Shown here: positions 11,278-23,475 of the stretch, in pieces
Position numbering within the stretch: the stretch's first letter is position 1
Layout of the letters: each line of letters starts with the position of its first letter
Origin: Tupaia tana
Taxonomy: Eukaryota; Chordata; Mammalia; Scandentia; Tupaiidae
Assembly (NCBI GenBank): GCA_026018925.1
Contig: JAKSZU010000009.1
Location: 86,998,139-87,062,138, forward strand
Reading direction: 5' to 3'
Length of the DNA: 64,000 nucleotides
Program-made: the position numbers and the translations under genes
The notes under the pieces: generated by a model
What the model saw: the letters and a program-made list of their open reading frames with translations, nothing else
Told to the model about the DNA's origin: nothing
The model's database searches: none

Positions 11278-11381
11278 CCCTGGTGATGGACACTCCTTCC
11301 CCATGAGGTCTATGAATGAGTCACAGAACCCACTGCTAGCAAATGAAGAACCCTGGGAAGACAACGAGGATGACAACAGAG
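11278..11381 (+). CDS. ZDHHC15: ZDHHC15 coding exon (cytosolic C-terminal tail)
   Basis: The acceptor is CCTTTCCCCACCAG at 11264-11277 and the donor is a strong GTAAGT at 11382. The first base completes Ser (AG|C). It then reads PGDGHSFPMRSMNESQNPLL and ANEEPWEDNEDDNR, leaving one base. The tail is acidic and polar, as expected of the cytosolic C-terminus. The last full codon is AGA (Arg), where the human protein has Gln, as recalled. The preceding intron is 5532 bp and the next is 19345 bp, the latter loaded with repeats. Confidence 0.96.
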
Positions 11382-11882
11382 GTAAGTAAGCTCAGAAGGA
11401 AGTATTTTCTTCACCCAGTAGATGAAATACTATAAACTCCATTTTAATACAACCAATATAATGTGGTAAGGAAATAATGAGAAAGAATTTATAAGCATGC
11501 CGACCTCATAAGTTCCCTCTGAATACAGGAGAGCAAATACGGCCAGGTTTGTTTAGCAAACATGGATAGCTTAAGTAGGATTAGATGGCAGCTTGAGAGG
11601 TTCCTTACCAGCCTTGAGATACCGTAATTTATTACCAGCCAGATAAATCAGAAATTATAATAAAAAGTGCTATATAAATTTGTAAATAATCCTATCTGTC
11701 AATCATAGTAGTCACTCATAGTGCTTTGCTTGAGTCCAGGGCTTTAAGTCCAGTTCAATCAATGGTCAGCAGTTCCTTTCTCTACCCTTCTTCATTCACA
11801 TTGGTTAAGTTTTCTTTTAAATATTTTATTCATTCTCCTTTAGAATGGCTTAAATACTCTAAAGAATAAAAGATAGTATATG

Positions 11883-11976
11883 GGGGCAAGGAGGTGGCAT
11901 GGTGGTTAAAAGCACTGAACTCCTACATGGCTAATTGTGGTTCGAGTCCTGGGCCTGGCAGCTTGCTTTTTCACTT

Positions 11977-12018
<42 letters not shown>

Positions 12019-12078
12019 CCTCTCTGGTCAAATTAAAATAAGCAAATAAAGTTAAATAAAATAATTATTTTAAAAATA
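11883..12078 (+). mobile_element. Short-form CYN-like SINE
   Basis: GGGGGCAAGGAGGTGGCATGGTGG head, GGTTCGAGTCCTGGGCC box B, then directly a (TC)n tract at about 11981-12015, and the short-form end CTCTCTGGTCAAATTAAAATAAG with a TAAATAAAATAA tail. It lacks the CCCAAGATCCC...CCATCCCC middle of the long form. Confidence 0.87.
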
Positions 12079-12564
12079 CAGTGTACGGGAGAAAACCTAC
12101 ACAAGAATGGAGTCTACTTTTCTAATAGGCAGAGAGACAAAAGAAAAATAAGGACATAGAACTTTGCCCTTCCAATTTTCTCATGCCAGATAATTGGGGT
12201 CATCTTCAGACTTTTTGTGAAGAACTGAAAGTTAAGTTCTCATGTGTCCCCATTGCCAGCCCTATTCTTTGTCTTCACCTGTTGCTATGACTACTTCTGT
12301 GCCTCCATCATTTGCTTATATTGCTGATACCAGCCATCAGGAAGTAATTTTTAGGTACTAGTCCCAATAACGCAGAGTCTGGCAGCAGTTTTGAGTAGGA
12401 ACTTGTAATAGTTATTACAAACTGCACATGGAGTAAATGAGGCTTAATGGCAAAGCATTGAGTTGGGCAGCCACTGGAGAAAGCAAGCCTTTCTCCATTT
12501 TTCACCCAGTTAAATTATCTAAGCACAGGTTCTTTAACTGGAAGTCCAGTTCTTGAGGAAAGCA
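12079..12564. other. Intronic sequence, nothing recognised
   Basis: No repeat or coding signal recognised. Confidence 0.45.
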
Positions 12565-12769
12565 GAATCCCACATGGTCAACTGTGGTTGGAATCCCAGC
12601 CCTGGCAGCTTGAAATACACACCAGGCACATGTACATATGTGCCTAAGGAGATATGGAGAAAAAAGGAATGCAACTGAGACCACACTCAGTTGGTGCTTG
12701 TGCTCTCTCTCTCTCTCTCTCTCTGGTAAGTGCATACACCCTCTGGCAATAAAAATAATTTAATAAAAG
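12565..12769 (+). mobile_element. CYN-like SINE, 5' truncated
   Basis: Starts near AGAATCCCACATGGTCAACTG, so box A is missing. It continues through CTTGAAATACACACCAGGC, a (CT)n tract and CACCCTCTGGCAATAAAAATAA. Confidence 0.8.
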
Positions 12770-13024
12770 GGACCAGCAGTTAGCATAATGACTATGTCGC
12801 TGGACTCCCACGTAGTCGATCACTGTTCGCGTCCCGGATCCGGTGGCTTAAACTCACGCCAGGCGCGTGTGCGTGCACGCCCAAGATCCCGAGAGGAGAA
12901 CGGAGGAGAAGGGATTGCGGTATGGCCATACCCCCTGGGGGGTGATTTCTCGCTTTCTGTCTCTGTCTCTCTCTGTCTGGCGAGCACATGCGCTCTATAG
13001 CACAAACCTCTCCCCCCAAAAAAA
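12770..13024 (+). mobile_element. CYN-like SINE, young full-length copy
   Basis: Inserted in the tail of the previous SINE, giving a near-perfect TSD TTAATAAAAG at 12760-12769 and 13025-13034. Head GGACCAGCAGTTAGCATAATG; box B GTTCGCGTCCCGGATCCGG. Confidence 0.92.
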
Positions 13025-13060
13025 TTAATAAAAGTAAGTTCTTTTTTCATTTTTAAGACA

Positions 13061-13286
13061 TATTTTTGCTATAGGGCACATACATTTTCTGGAGAGACAG
13101 AAAGTGAGAAATCACCCTCCAGTGGGGATGGCCGTGCTGCAATCCCTTCTCCAATCTCCTCTCAGGATCTTGGGCATGCACGCACACATACCTGGCATGA
13201 GTTTTAAGTTACCAAGTCTGGGACTAGAACCATGGTTGATGACTTGGGAGTCCAGCAACGTAACTGTTATGCCATCTGCTGGTCCC
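13061..13286 (-). mobile_element. CYN-like SINE, antisense
   Basis: TTTTTGCTATAGGGCACATAC at one end and GCCATCTGCTGGTCCC at the other. It is the third SINE in a row within 730 bp. Confidence 0.87.
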
Positions 13287-13834
13287 TAAAAATAAACTGT
13301 TTTTTAAAAAGGAAAGCAAGTTAATAGAACTAAGGAAGAAAAAAAAGCCCCAAATTCATAGTTACAAAAGGAAACAGTTCTTGCCCAGCCCAAAGAACTT
13401 AGAACAAAAGCAACTCCTACCTCCTCCTATTGACTATTGGAAAATAGACTATATTTTGATCTACCTTGTTTTAGACTTTAGCCTTTCTAAATGGACTTTC
13501 TTATAGCAAGTCACAAGAACTTTTATTTTGGTATTAAAAAATCCAAACTCTGATAAAAATAAGAGACCTATCAAGTCTTAACCTGGATTGACATAACGCT
13601 CTTAAAAACAAAACAAAAAAAAAAGCTATTGACTCAAAGAAGCAACTTAAAGTGACCTGTATTTCTCATGTTGGGGTCCTTCCATGGAAAAGCCTAAACT
13701 GATCTCATAATATGTGACTGATCAAGCCACTTCTTTAACACTCTCTCATGAATTTGCTATCTTGGGTGTGGATTTGCCCATGCTATAAGAGAACCACGTC
13801 ACCTGATCCCTGGATAGTAGCTCTGAAAATTCTT
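13287..13834. other. Intronic sequence, nothing recognised
   Basis: No repeat or coding signal recognised. Confidence 0.45.
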
Positions 13835-13849
13835 AAAGAGTCTAGCCTT

Positions 13850-14109
13850 GGAACCAGCAGATGGCATAATGGCTATGTTGCTGGACTCCCATGTAGTCGA
13901 CCACAGTTTGAGTCCCAGACCCAGCGGCTTAAACTCACGCTGAGTGTATGTGTGTGTGTGCCCAAGATCCTGAGAAGAGAATGGGGAAGAAGGGATTGCA
14001 GTGTGGCCATCCTCTGGGGGATAATTTCTTGCTTTCTGTCTCTGTCTGTCTCTGTCTGGTGAGCCTACGTGCCCTGTAGCAAAAACCTCTCAAAAAAAAA
14101 AAAAAAAAA
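13850..14109 (+). mobile_element. CYN-like SINE, full length
   Basis: GGAACCAGCAGATGGCATAATGG head; TSD AAAGAGTCTAG at 13835-13845 and 14110-14120. The A-tail is more than 20 bases long. Confidence 0.9.
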
Positions 14110-14120
14110 AAAGAGTCTAG

Positions 14121-14961
14121 GCTTAACCCTGATAGACAGGGTCAGAACTTTCCACAGAAAGGTTGTCACAGGGTTCACAGAGAATTTCCCAGTTCCCCCT
14201 ATTTTCTAGGACAAACCTAAACCTGCAGTAATCTGCCTTTCATTGACTCTCCCTCAACCCAGACTCACAAATTGGAGTCTTCAAGAAATGATTATCAAGA
14301 GTATCTATTTTTTGGTTAATTGACAGGAACTTAATTAAGTTTTGGCTTTGATAAAAGTGTCAACATTAGCATCTGTAGTTGTAGTTACATGACTTCTATT
14401 CATTAGGTTTGGTTTCTTTATTTCCAGGCAAAGAAGTGAATCCAGTTTCTTTTCTCCTTCTCACCCAGCTCTTCCATCAGTCTGGTTTGAAAATACAATG
14501 GAGAGCTTTATGTAAGGATCAAGTCCCAGGGTACACAAAAAAGTATGCACATACTATTCCAATTACTCAATATCATGTCCTAACTATGACTAAAAAATAC
14601 ATTCTAAAAACAATCCAGCAATAAAAGTACTGAACTTTCCTTAAGTAGCCAAAACTGTTTTTTTTGTTATAGCTAATAAGACTGGAAACTGACTTTTTAA
14701 CTTATTTGGATAATTTTTAATAGACTGTATCTCAGAAGAGATTTTTTTTCCTTTAATACAAAAACAAAAATTTTCTTGAGTTTGTCACCACAGCATTCTA
14801 ATGATAATGATAACCAGGGCTTAGAGGAATTATTCTCCTTCCTGTCAAATGATAGATGGCTATTCAGAAAAATATTGACTCATACTCTAGTACAATATAT
14901 TAAGTATTTTACATACAGCCAAATTCTCTACTCCTTTATTTGGGTAAAATTTTCTTTGTAT
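14121..14961. other. Intronic sequence, nothing recognised
   Basis: AT-rich, with short open frames that have no protein features. No repeat family recognised. Confidence 0.4.
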
Positions 14962-14970
14962 AATACCCAT

Positions 14971-15228
14971 TTGTTGGAACCAGCAGTTGGCATAATGACT
15001 ATGTCACTGGACTCCCATGTAGCCGACCGCGGTTCAAGTCCCGGACCCGGTGGCTTAAACTCACGCCAGGTGCGTGTGTGTGCGTGCCCAAGATCCTGAG
15101 AGGAGAATGGAGGAGAAGGGATTGCGATGTGGCCATCCCCCCTAGGGGGTGATTTCTAGCTTTCTGTCTCTCTCTGTCTTTACGGAGAGCGCACACTCCC
15201 TATAGCAAAAATAAACTCTCAAAATAAA
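14971..15228 (+). mobile_element. CYN-like SINE, full length
   Basis: GGAACCAGCAGTTGGCATAATG head, GGTTCAAGTCCCGGACCCGG box B region. The TSD is AATACCCAT at 14962-14970 and 15229-15237. Confidence 0.91.
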
Positions 15229-15464
15229 AATACCCATGAGTACTGCTCAAGGTAGATGTTTCTGATTTCTTTCCTTTTTTTTTTATTTTTTTCTTATTTT
15301 TGCAAGCAATCACTGTAAACCTGATTTATTTTTAATCTGGTAGTTTCTTCTGCCATGCCAGATAAACTGATAGGAAAAATAATGGAAGTAAACTAGTATT
15401 TTCTGAGAGCATATTGAGGTTATAATATATGACCATAGAAGCTTTATACAGTATATTTTTTAAT

Positions 15465-16035
15465 TTATTTAGGGAAATAAGACACAAAAAGTTGCCTAAT
15501 GAAACATAATACAGGTTATGTTATTGACCAAATGAGTAGAACCATAAAGTTCATGCTGTACAAATTCAAACAAATATCCTATGGGATAGGCTAGTCAGAA
15601 AAGACTTTACAGAGAAGGTAGAATTTGGGTCTTAAATATTAAATAAGAACTGAATTGGTGGCAAGGAATGAAGAACCAGAAGATAGACAGTAAGTCAAGG
15701 CTGTAATGCAAAAGACCTCAAACTAAGTAAGGGGTCATGAAGAAAGTAGCCTGGCTCCAGTAAAGAGAGAGGGAAGTAAGGGACTAAAAGGGAGATCACT
15801 GAAATCAGAAACCTTGTCACCTTCATTTCAAAATTCCCTACTTTTGCACAATTGAAAACAATTTTAATTTTAATAGAAAAAATTATTGGTCAATTAATTC
15901 AGCAGGTAAATTGATATCAAATTGGGTGGGATCTTAGATATAATACTAAAAACTGTATTCCATGGGTGCTGGGGAACTACTGAGCGTTTTTGGGCAGGGG
16001 TGTAATGTGAAAAAAATGTTTTATAAAGATTATTA
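15465..16035 (-). mobile_element. L2 fragment, antisense (member 1 of a duplicated pair)
   Basis: Shows the reverse-strand L2 pattern: CTTTACAGAGAAGGTAGAATT, GGGTCTTAAATATTAA, and later TTTTGGGCAGGGGTGTAATG. The part at about 15600-15835 recurs at 17025-17540 with high similarity. Confidence 0.7.
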
Positions 16036-16364
16036 AATGATAATCCTATCAAAGCAAACTTCTAGCATATATCAGAGATTGCTGTAATCTCTGGATCTTC
16101 TGAGAAGATTGGCGAGAGCCCTTTTCCTCCTCAGAACTCAGATTCTCCAAGTACATCCTGTATTCAAGAGCTCTGGTTCAGAGACAAGAGACCTTTCACA
16201 TCACAAGCTTTGTTGCTTATAAGTTTCTCTGGGTGATATTCTGTACAATCACCTCCCAATCAGAGATGGCCATTGAATCTTGCTTGAAGAAAAAACATAA
16301 TAATTTTATCACACTTCTTCAGGCCTAACAAGTTCTGTATGATTATGCCTGAATAACTTTTTAA

Positions 16365-16565
16365 AGTTTATTATTTGTTTCTTCTATTTATAGAGAAATA
16401 TGCAGTGAAAGAGAGACAGAGAAAGGCACCTCCTAACAGGGTTCTGCTACCTTAAATCATGAAGTTGCACATGCATGCACAACACACACAGGGAAATCCC
16501 AAAGTGAAAACCTAGGGCCATCTCCTGTGGGTTCAGTTGTGTTACTATTATGCCACCTGGCCCCT
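16365..16565 (-). mobile_element. CYN-like SINE, old antisense copy
   Basis: GAGAGACAGAGAAAGG and CACCTGGCCCCTGAG mark the family. The TSD is imperfect: GAATAACTTTTTAAA against GAGGAACTTTAAAA. Confidence 0.65.
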
Positions 16566-16579
16566 GAGGAACTTTAAAA

Positions 16580-16954
16580 CACTGCCACAGGACTTAGATT
16601 GGATCTTAAGTTAAATTTATGCTTTCTACTGCAAACAATGTATTTCTTCAAGGGTACCAGATTGCCCATTTATTCCCATGCATATTGGCAATAGGTAGGG
16701 CTAGCTATGAAGGAGTCTTTAGACTTAGTTAACTTTTTACACACTTTCTGTAAAGGAATGTAAGATATATTGGACTATATTAAAATTTGATCAAACTGGT
16801 CTTACCATTAACCCTTATGATTACGCATTTCTTAAAAGGCTATTTTCTCTTATTTCTACATATGGGAGGCAGTACCATTCAGGTGTAAGATGTCTGTCTG
16901 GTTGACTAAGCATATATAGAAAAAGGAGGAGGAATGGTAGAAATTAACATTTGT
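16580..16954. other. Intronic sequence, nothing recognised
   Basis: Spacer between the two L2 blocks. No feature recognised. Confidence 0.45.
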
Positions 16955-17540
16955 TAAATTTATTTGGGGAGATAAGACACTTAGGAATTCAAAAGAAATG
17001 GTAGTTTCCTGTTTTCTTAGATACTCAGGAAAAGGTTCACAGAGGAGGTAGAATTTGGACCTTAAAGATTATATAGAATCTGGATCAGTAGCAAGAAATG
17101 AAGAAACAGAAGATAGAAGGAAAGTCAAAGTTGTAATGCACAAGACCTCAAGCTAAGTAAGGGGACATGAAGAGAGTAGTCTGAGTCCTTTAAAGAGTTA
17201 GGACAGAGCCAGCAGGTAGCATGTTGGTTAAGGTGCTGAATTCCCACATGACTGACCACAGTTCAAGTCCCAGACCTGGCAGCTTAAAAATCACTGGGTG
17301 CATGTTTATGTATGTTCAAAATCCCAGGAGAAGAAAGGGGGAGAAAAAAAGGGATTGCATTGTGGCCATCCCCCCAGAGGGTGATTTCTCACTTTCCCTC
17401 TCTCTGTCTCTCTCTTTCTCTGATGAGGGCACACACCTTATAACCAAAACAGAGAGAGAGAGATAGTTAGGGGACTAGATGAAAACTCACTGAAGTCAGA
17501 AACTTCATAACCTTCATTTCCGTATTTCCTGCAATTTTAG
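16955..17540 (-). mobile_element. L2 fragment, antisense (member 2 of a duplicated pair), split by a SINE
   Basis: Repeats the 15465 block almost motif by motif: ATTTGGGGAGATAAGACAC, GTTCACAGAGGAGGTAGAAT, GTAATGCACAAGACCTCAAG, CTAAGTAAGGGGACATGAAG. The SINE at 17205-17463 interrupts it. Confidence 0.7.
17205..17463 (+). mobile_element. CYN-like SINE, full length, diverged
   Basis: GAGCCAGCAGGTAGCATGTTGG head, GTTCAAGTCCCAGACC box B region, and a (GA)-rich tail in place of pure A. The TSD is AGTTAGG at 17196-17202 and 17465-17471. Confidence 0.86.
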
Positions 17541-18122
17541 CAAAACGAGGTTGCTCATAGAAAATGATTCTTATTGAAAGGGAGGCCCATACTGAGATGG
17601 AAACTGAACTTGAGCTGTGAAATATTGCTTTCATTGACTAAAAATAAAGATCTTCTGCTGAGACTTCTCCCTCCAGATTCATTTCTAGTGGCCTCCACAC
17701 ACTGAGTGTCTAGACAGGTCCAAGTGAACAGTCTCCAAACATCTAAATATACTTAGAGTCAGAATATTCCTCAATTCCCACTGAATCTGATGCACAAAGA
17801 GTGAAAAATGGAATGGAAGAGAGATTGCAGGTCACCTCCTCTTGGACGCCTCTGAATGCTCTGAATGAACTTCAAGAATTAGAAAGAAACGCACAATCCA
17901 TCAGATGACCAGAAATCACCAAAGATCATAAGAAATATGGGAAAACAAGAAAATGCCTCTCCTCCTAGGGAAATGAATAACTCCTCTTCATCCTCAGACA
18001 GTACAATGAAATTCATGGAAATGTCAGATAAAGAAATTAGAGTATTCATAGTGACTAAGCTAACAGATGGAAGAGCAGAGAGACAATTAACTGCAGAAGA
18101 GGCAGGAGAAAGGAGACTATGA

Positions 18123-19213
18123 GTTCTTTTTTTTTAAATTTCACTTTTATTTCTTTTTAAAATTTATTTATTATCATCATAATCTTGTTTATATTACATT
18201 GAATTGCATATAACTTTACAGTGTATTACATTGCTTTTCCCAGAGGGAATGTCATGTATGTCAGTCAGTACAGAGACATTAAAATTCTCCACTTCATCAT
18301 TTAATATCTTTTCATTGTTTTTCCCGATCATTATTATTATTATTATCCCAATTATTTTTTAACCAGTCAATCACTATTTCTCATTTTGCTTGTAAAAAGA
18401 CTTTACCCAACTTTAAATACTTCTCAGACCAATCCAGTTGAGAATACTATACACGTCATCATCAACAGGTAATAAACCATATCTGTGTCCTACTAATGTC
18501 ATGCCTCTCTATTTGTTCTCTTGCTATCTTTCTCTGTACTCTTCTTTTCTCCCCCCCCCCATTCCACACTGTCTTATCCTCATTAAGGATTTTCACTGTT
18601 TTTATGTCCTCCAATATTTTGCTCTGTACCATAGAGTGCAAATAGTCGGTATATAATAAGTGGATACATACAATATCTTTCTTTCATAGCCTGGCTTCAC
18701 TCAGCAATAGATCCTCCATAACCGACCACTTTCTATCAAATGCCAGGGTCTTGTTATTTTTTATGGCTAAGTAGTATCCATAGAGTATATATACTACACT
18801 TTCTCAATCCATTTATTCGTTTGTGGACACTTAGGTCGGTTCCGTGTCTTGGCAATCGTGAATAATGCTGCAATAAACATTGATGTGCAAGCATCAATGA
18901 GCATTATTCTGTCCTTTGGGTAGATACCTTGAAGTGGGATTGCTCGATCAAATGGTAGTTCTATTTGTAGATATTTGAGGAACCTCCATATTGTTCTCCA
19001 CAGTGGCTGAACAAGTTTACATTTCCACCAACAGTGTAGGACAGTTCCCTTTTCACCACATCCCCACCAACACTTATCACTTTTTATATTCTTAATCTTT
19101 GCCATTCTGACAGGGGTTAGGTGGTATTTCATTGTCGTTTTTATCTGCATTTCCCTTATGATGAGGGATGTTGAACATTTCCTTCTATGCTTTTTGGCTG
19201 TTTATATGTCTTC
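18123..19213 (-). mobile_element. 5'-truncated L1 3' end nested in the ORF1-only element
   Basis: Begins with a T-run after GAGTTC and shows antisense L1 3' UTR and ORF2 landmarks, including TCCACAGTGGCTGAACAAG and TTTTTGGCTGTTTATATGTC. The host ORF1 sequence is continuous on either side. I find no clear TSD. The open frame at 18794-19150 (-) is a remnant of the ORF2 C-terminus. Confidence 0.88.
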
Positions 19214-20654
19214 CTTGGAGGTGAGGAAATTCTTGCAAGTTCTGAAAGAGGAAATACACACCATAAAAAAGAATTAAATGGACCTGTTAGAGATGAAGGC
19301 TATAATACAAGATATCAAAGTCTCCCTTGAAAGTATTGAAAACAGTCTAGATCATACAGAAAATCAAATCTCAGATGTAGCAGATAGAATAACTGGCCTA
19401 TAAAAAATCCACCATAAACACTGAGAAAATTGCCCCCCCAAAAGATAGAATAATATACGAGAAATACTAGATACCATCAAACGTCCAAACATCTGGATAA
19501 TTGGTATCCCAGAAGGTGAAGAGACTCATAAGGGAATTGATAATCTATTGCATGAAATCCTGCAAGAAAACTTTCCAAACCTAGAGAGGTATTCAAAGAT
19601 CCAGCCCCAACAAATGCAAAGGACTCCAAATAGAATCAACCCAAGAAGATCTTCTCCAAGACATGTTATAGCCAGATTGACCAAAACCATGGGCAAAGAC
19701 AAGATACTAAGATTGGCAAGAATGAAACATCAAGTTACCTACAAAGGATATCCCATCAGGCTAACAGTGGACCTCTCACCAGAAACTATGGGAGCAAAGA
19801 AAGAATGGGATAATATATTCAAAGCATTAAAGGAAAAGCAATTTCAACCAAGAATACTGTACCTGGCAAGATTATTCTTCATATGGGAAGACAAGAACAT
19901 TCTCATATAAACAAAACCTGAAAGAATTTACCAACACCAAACCAACTCTCCAAAAAGTTCTGAAGGGATTACTATACCAGTAAAATTAAATATAGACACA
20001 CATAAATAGGAGTTCAAAAACTAAGAATATGATCAACTTAATTGTAGGGACAAGTCTGGAGTTGAATATTATATCCAAGAATTTAATTGGGAAGATCGAA
20101 CCAGAACAGAAGATAAAGTACATGAGACTGAACTGGTAAAATAGAATCCTATGACTTTTGACTAAAACATTGCTGATTTTCTTCTAGGCTTTTTTTTCCC
20201 AGTTTTAAGGATTTTTGTCCTGTCTTGAGCTGCTGATAGATTCATGTACCTACTGTTTGAACAGAATCCTAACCTGTTTCCTGGCTTTAAGTTTTAAGCA
20301 AAGCTCTCTTAGCATTTCTTTTATTTTGATTTATTAAAGCTAAAATTGCTTTTCTTGAAATTAAAAAAATATATTAAAAAACACCCATTTAATGACCATA
20401 GTAAGCTATATAGCATCAGCTAGGTGCTACTTTATAGTTAAATTCATTCTACTCAGTTTCATGCCCAAAATCAGACAGGTACTCACAGATATGTATATAT
20501 CAGCTGAACTTGCTATTGAAAGTAGTTAGATTATTTAAGAAATTTTGTGAATCAATAAAATTTAGGGGAAAAAAAGGAATGAAAAGCAACTGTAGACAAC
20601 AGAGATAGTGTGGGAGGAGGGTGGGAAATGGCAGAGGGTGAGAAATAGGAGGAA

Positions 20655-20660
20655 AAATAC

Positions 20661-20698
<38 letters not shown>
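20655..20698. repeat. (CA)n(TA)n microsatellite in the half-L1 3' UTR
   Basis: ACACACACACACATACATATATATA run, internal to the 3' UTR of the element at 17640-20855. Confidence 0.9.
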
Positions 20699-20964
20699 GA
20701 AACTAGAAATGGAAAATTATCAATGGTAACATGTATGACTAAGCCACTATGCAATATATTACTAATGGAAAATCACATTTTGTATGCTGTGACGATACTC
20801 AGTGAATGAATGTAAAATTAATTAAATTTTTTTAAATTAAGAAAAGAAAATGAAAATATATAGAGACATAATTTACCTATATTTAAGTTTTAAATATATT
20901 TAAAATATTAAATATGTGAAGTAATTTCCTAAAAAAAATTAATGAAAGGATACAGCTTAACATA

Positions 20965-21170
20965 TTTGAATGTCTATTATGTGCCAGGTGATTTACAGGC
21001 TTTGTTGTATTTAATAGCCATAATCACTTTGTGAGTTGTAAATATTAAAAAATAACTTATAGATGAAGAAATACAAGCTCAGAGAAACTCAAAAGCACAT
21101 TGCTAAGAAATGACACATACTGGATCTAAGATGTAAATCCTTAATCACTGTACCACCCAGTATCTCTCCT
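20965..21170 (-). mobile_element. MIR, antisense
   Basis: TATTATGTGCCAGGTGATTTAC, TAATAGCCATAATCACTTTG, ATAGATGAAGAAATACAAGC and GCTCAGAGAAACTC match the reverse MIR consensus order. Confidence 0.8.
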
Positions 21171-21274
21171 TTGATCCTATTTACTTTTTAGTTTATAGAC
21201 ATTTTTTAAGGTTTATTTAAAACACAATTTTCTCAGTTCTTGTGCCTCTTTCACCATAAGTAAAAAGATGAAAA

Positions 21275-21420
21275 AACATGGATAGAGCTCTGGCATGGGA
21301 AACATCTCCCAGCTTTGCCACTAGGTTCAGTATGTGGCTTTTGGAAAGTCTTTTCTCTCTGTAAACCTCAGTTTCAATTCCATTATCTCTGAGCTATCAT
21401 CAGCCCTAAGGTGTGATAGT
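21275..21420 (+). mobile_element. MIR fragment, sense
   Basis: AGCTTTGCCACTAGGTTCAG, then GGAAAGTCTTTTCTCTCTGT and AAACCTCAGTTTC match the sense MIR core and 3' part. Confidence 0.7.
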
Positions 21421-22009
21421 TTATGATCCTGTCTGATACTGAGGGGTCAGAGTCAAACTATAATAAATAGCAATATCTGATCTCTTTCACCAATGGCCCC
21501 TTTCCTTTTATTGAACAAATACTACTATAAATTAAAGGCCACTTTAAATTTATTTTATTAATATACTTTCCACATTCTGGAACCAATTTTTTTCTTCATG
21601 TATTTGCTCTCTATATATCCAGTTACTTCTCTTATTGACTCTACCTAACATTTTTGTCACCATCCTATAAGCAACATATTTACCTTTGCTCAAGAGTAGA
21701 AATCCTGGGACTCATCACTGAAAGCATCAAAAATACCTTGAGTTAGCAAATGACTACTCCTTTGGGTAGCTAGGCATTTCTCAAGTTATTTGTTCCCCAT
21801 GTTTCTATAATAGATATGAGAGGAGTATCCATGCCCTCAGCTCTTGGAAAACTAACCTCATGTAGTAATATCATAAATGTTCATTTTATTGCTTTACTTA
21901 CATTGTCCAATCCTGAGCTCTGAACTGGTATGAAATAATTCAAGTATCCAATCAATTAGTTCAATTCAGAAAGTATTTCCTTGAGGGTACAGATGTTCCT
22001 TAAGGGTAC
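21421..22009. other. Intronic sequence, nothing recognised
   Basis: No gene or repeat family recognised. Confidence 0.45.
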
Positions 22010-22960
22010 ATCTCAAAGTACTGTGTCAAAATATAAGAATAGGTAGTCTTTGCTTCAAGGAATTTTAAAATTCAGGGAAAGTAAGAAAAGCACATAAGAC
22101 TTATTCATACAAGACTTGGTGTGTTCATTGCCATAAAAGTGATGCTAGCAATTATATATCTAATATAGGCTTAGCCCTGTGCTAAGCACTGTTGAGATGC
22201 ACATGGTAAGTGTATGATTGTTAGTGCTTAAACATTGAGTATATCAGTATAGGGGGAAAATGTGTGTTCTGTTCTGGGAGTTTTGTGGAAGAGACAGAAG
22301 TAAAGCTAGATTTTATTAGAGTGGGTAATGTCAGGAGAGATGCTTTAAAGAAGGAAATAAAATTTCAGGGAAGTGGTATGACATGAACGTGGTAAGAACA
22401 CTGACGGGAATATCCATTCTGAAGCATAAGGTAGGTGCTGTAAGTTATGGACTATAGTCATAGAGAGGTAAGATATGGCCAGATGGTAGAGGGCATTGTA
22501 AACTTGATACAATTGGAAATGGTCATTAATTTCATGGTCTTTAGTGATATATTGATGTAATGAAAGATACATTTTAGAAAGACTAGACAGTTATTGATAT
22601 GCAACATATATTGGGATTTAGACAAGAATTGGAAAGAGCAGCAGAAAGCTGAGTATGTGTCAAAATGGCTTTGTGTGTGGTGATAACACTAGAAATGGAG
22701 AGAAAAGATAAAAGCCAAGATACATGTTAAATAACTAAATAGACCGACTGACTAGAAAGATCTGGAAGTCATTTGTATAGAGATGGCAGTTAAGTAAAGG
22801 AGCTAATCAAGAAGTGATTAAAACTAGAGAAAGGGGATAAAATAAAATTGAGAATCACCTAAGCAGTGTTGATATGCATCCATATAGACAAGGAAATAAA
22901 TGGTGAAAGAGAATGTGAGAGGGTCAAGTATAGAAAATGAGAGGACACTTATAGTTTGGG
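22010..22960 (-). mobile_element. L2 fragment, antisense, old
   Basis: CTTTGCTTCAAGGAATTTTA, GAAGTGGTATGACATGAAC, TTTTAGAAAGACTAGACAG and GGAAGTCATTTGTATAGAG follow the order of reverse-strand L2. Strongly diverged. Confidence 0.6.
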
Positions 22961-23039
22961 GGAGAGTATCTCCAAAATATTGTGAAGGATAGAATATTGC
23001 CCTATTTTACAGATGAAAAAGCTAAAGACTGAAACAAAC

Positions 23040-23475
23040 AAACAAAAAAGATCTCAGATATGGGAGAGATCTGCACTCCCATGTTCATTGTAGCATTATC
23101 AAGATATAGAAATAACCTACATGTTTATTCATGGCTTAATGGATGAAACAGTATATACATTCAAGGTCATATTATACATCTGTTAAAAGGAACGTTGTCT
23201 TACCATTTGCAGAAACAAGGCTGAATCTGGAAGACTTTATGTTGACTGTAATAACCAAACATAGAAAGATTAAAACTCCATGTTCTTATTTTATGTGGGA
23301 TATAAAATAATTAAACTCACAGGAGCAGAGAGAAATGATGATTGCCAGAGACTGAAGAGAGGGAGAAATGGAGAGATTCTGGTCAAGGGTGCAAAGTTTT
23401 AATTATACAGAAGAAATGCATTCTGGAGATCCACTGCATAAAAATTTAAACAATTAAAGCATTTACACATGAAAA
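23040..23475 (+). mobile_element. Old L1 3' end, sense
   Basis: CTGCACTCCCATGTTCATTG, AATGGATGAAACAGTATATA, ACATCTGTTAAAAGGAACG and TGATTGCCAGAGACTGAAG follow the distal ORF2 and 3' UTR of L1. Confidence 0.8.

Larger units (their letters stand above)
17640..20855 (+). mobile_element. ORF1-only half-L1 (HAL1-type) element, sense, split by a nested L1
   Basis: This non-autonomous element has a 5' UTR (about 17640-17895), an L1 ORF1 gene (starting ATGACCAGAAATCACC near 17905), the ORF1 stop near 19981, then directly a 3' UTR to about 20855 with no reverse-transcriptase region. ORF1 is cut at 18122 by an antisense L1 and resumes at about 19214 with GGTGAGGAAATTCTTGC. The open piece at 19548-19910 is the RNA-binding C-terminal half. 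Other stops and indels show it is dead. Confidence 0.85.
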
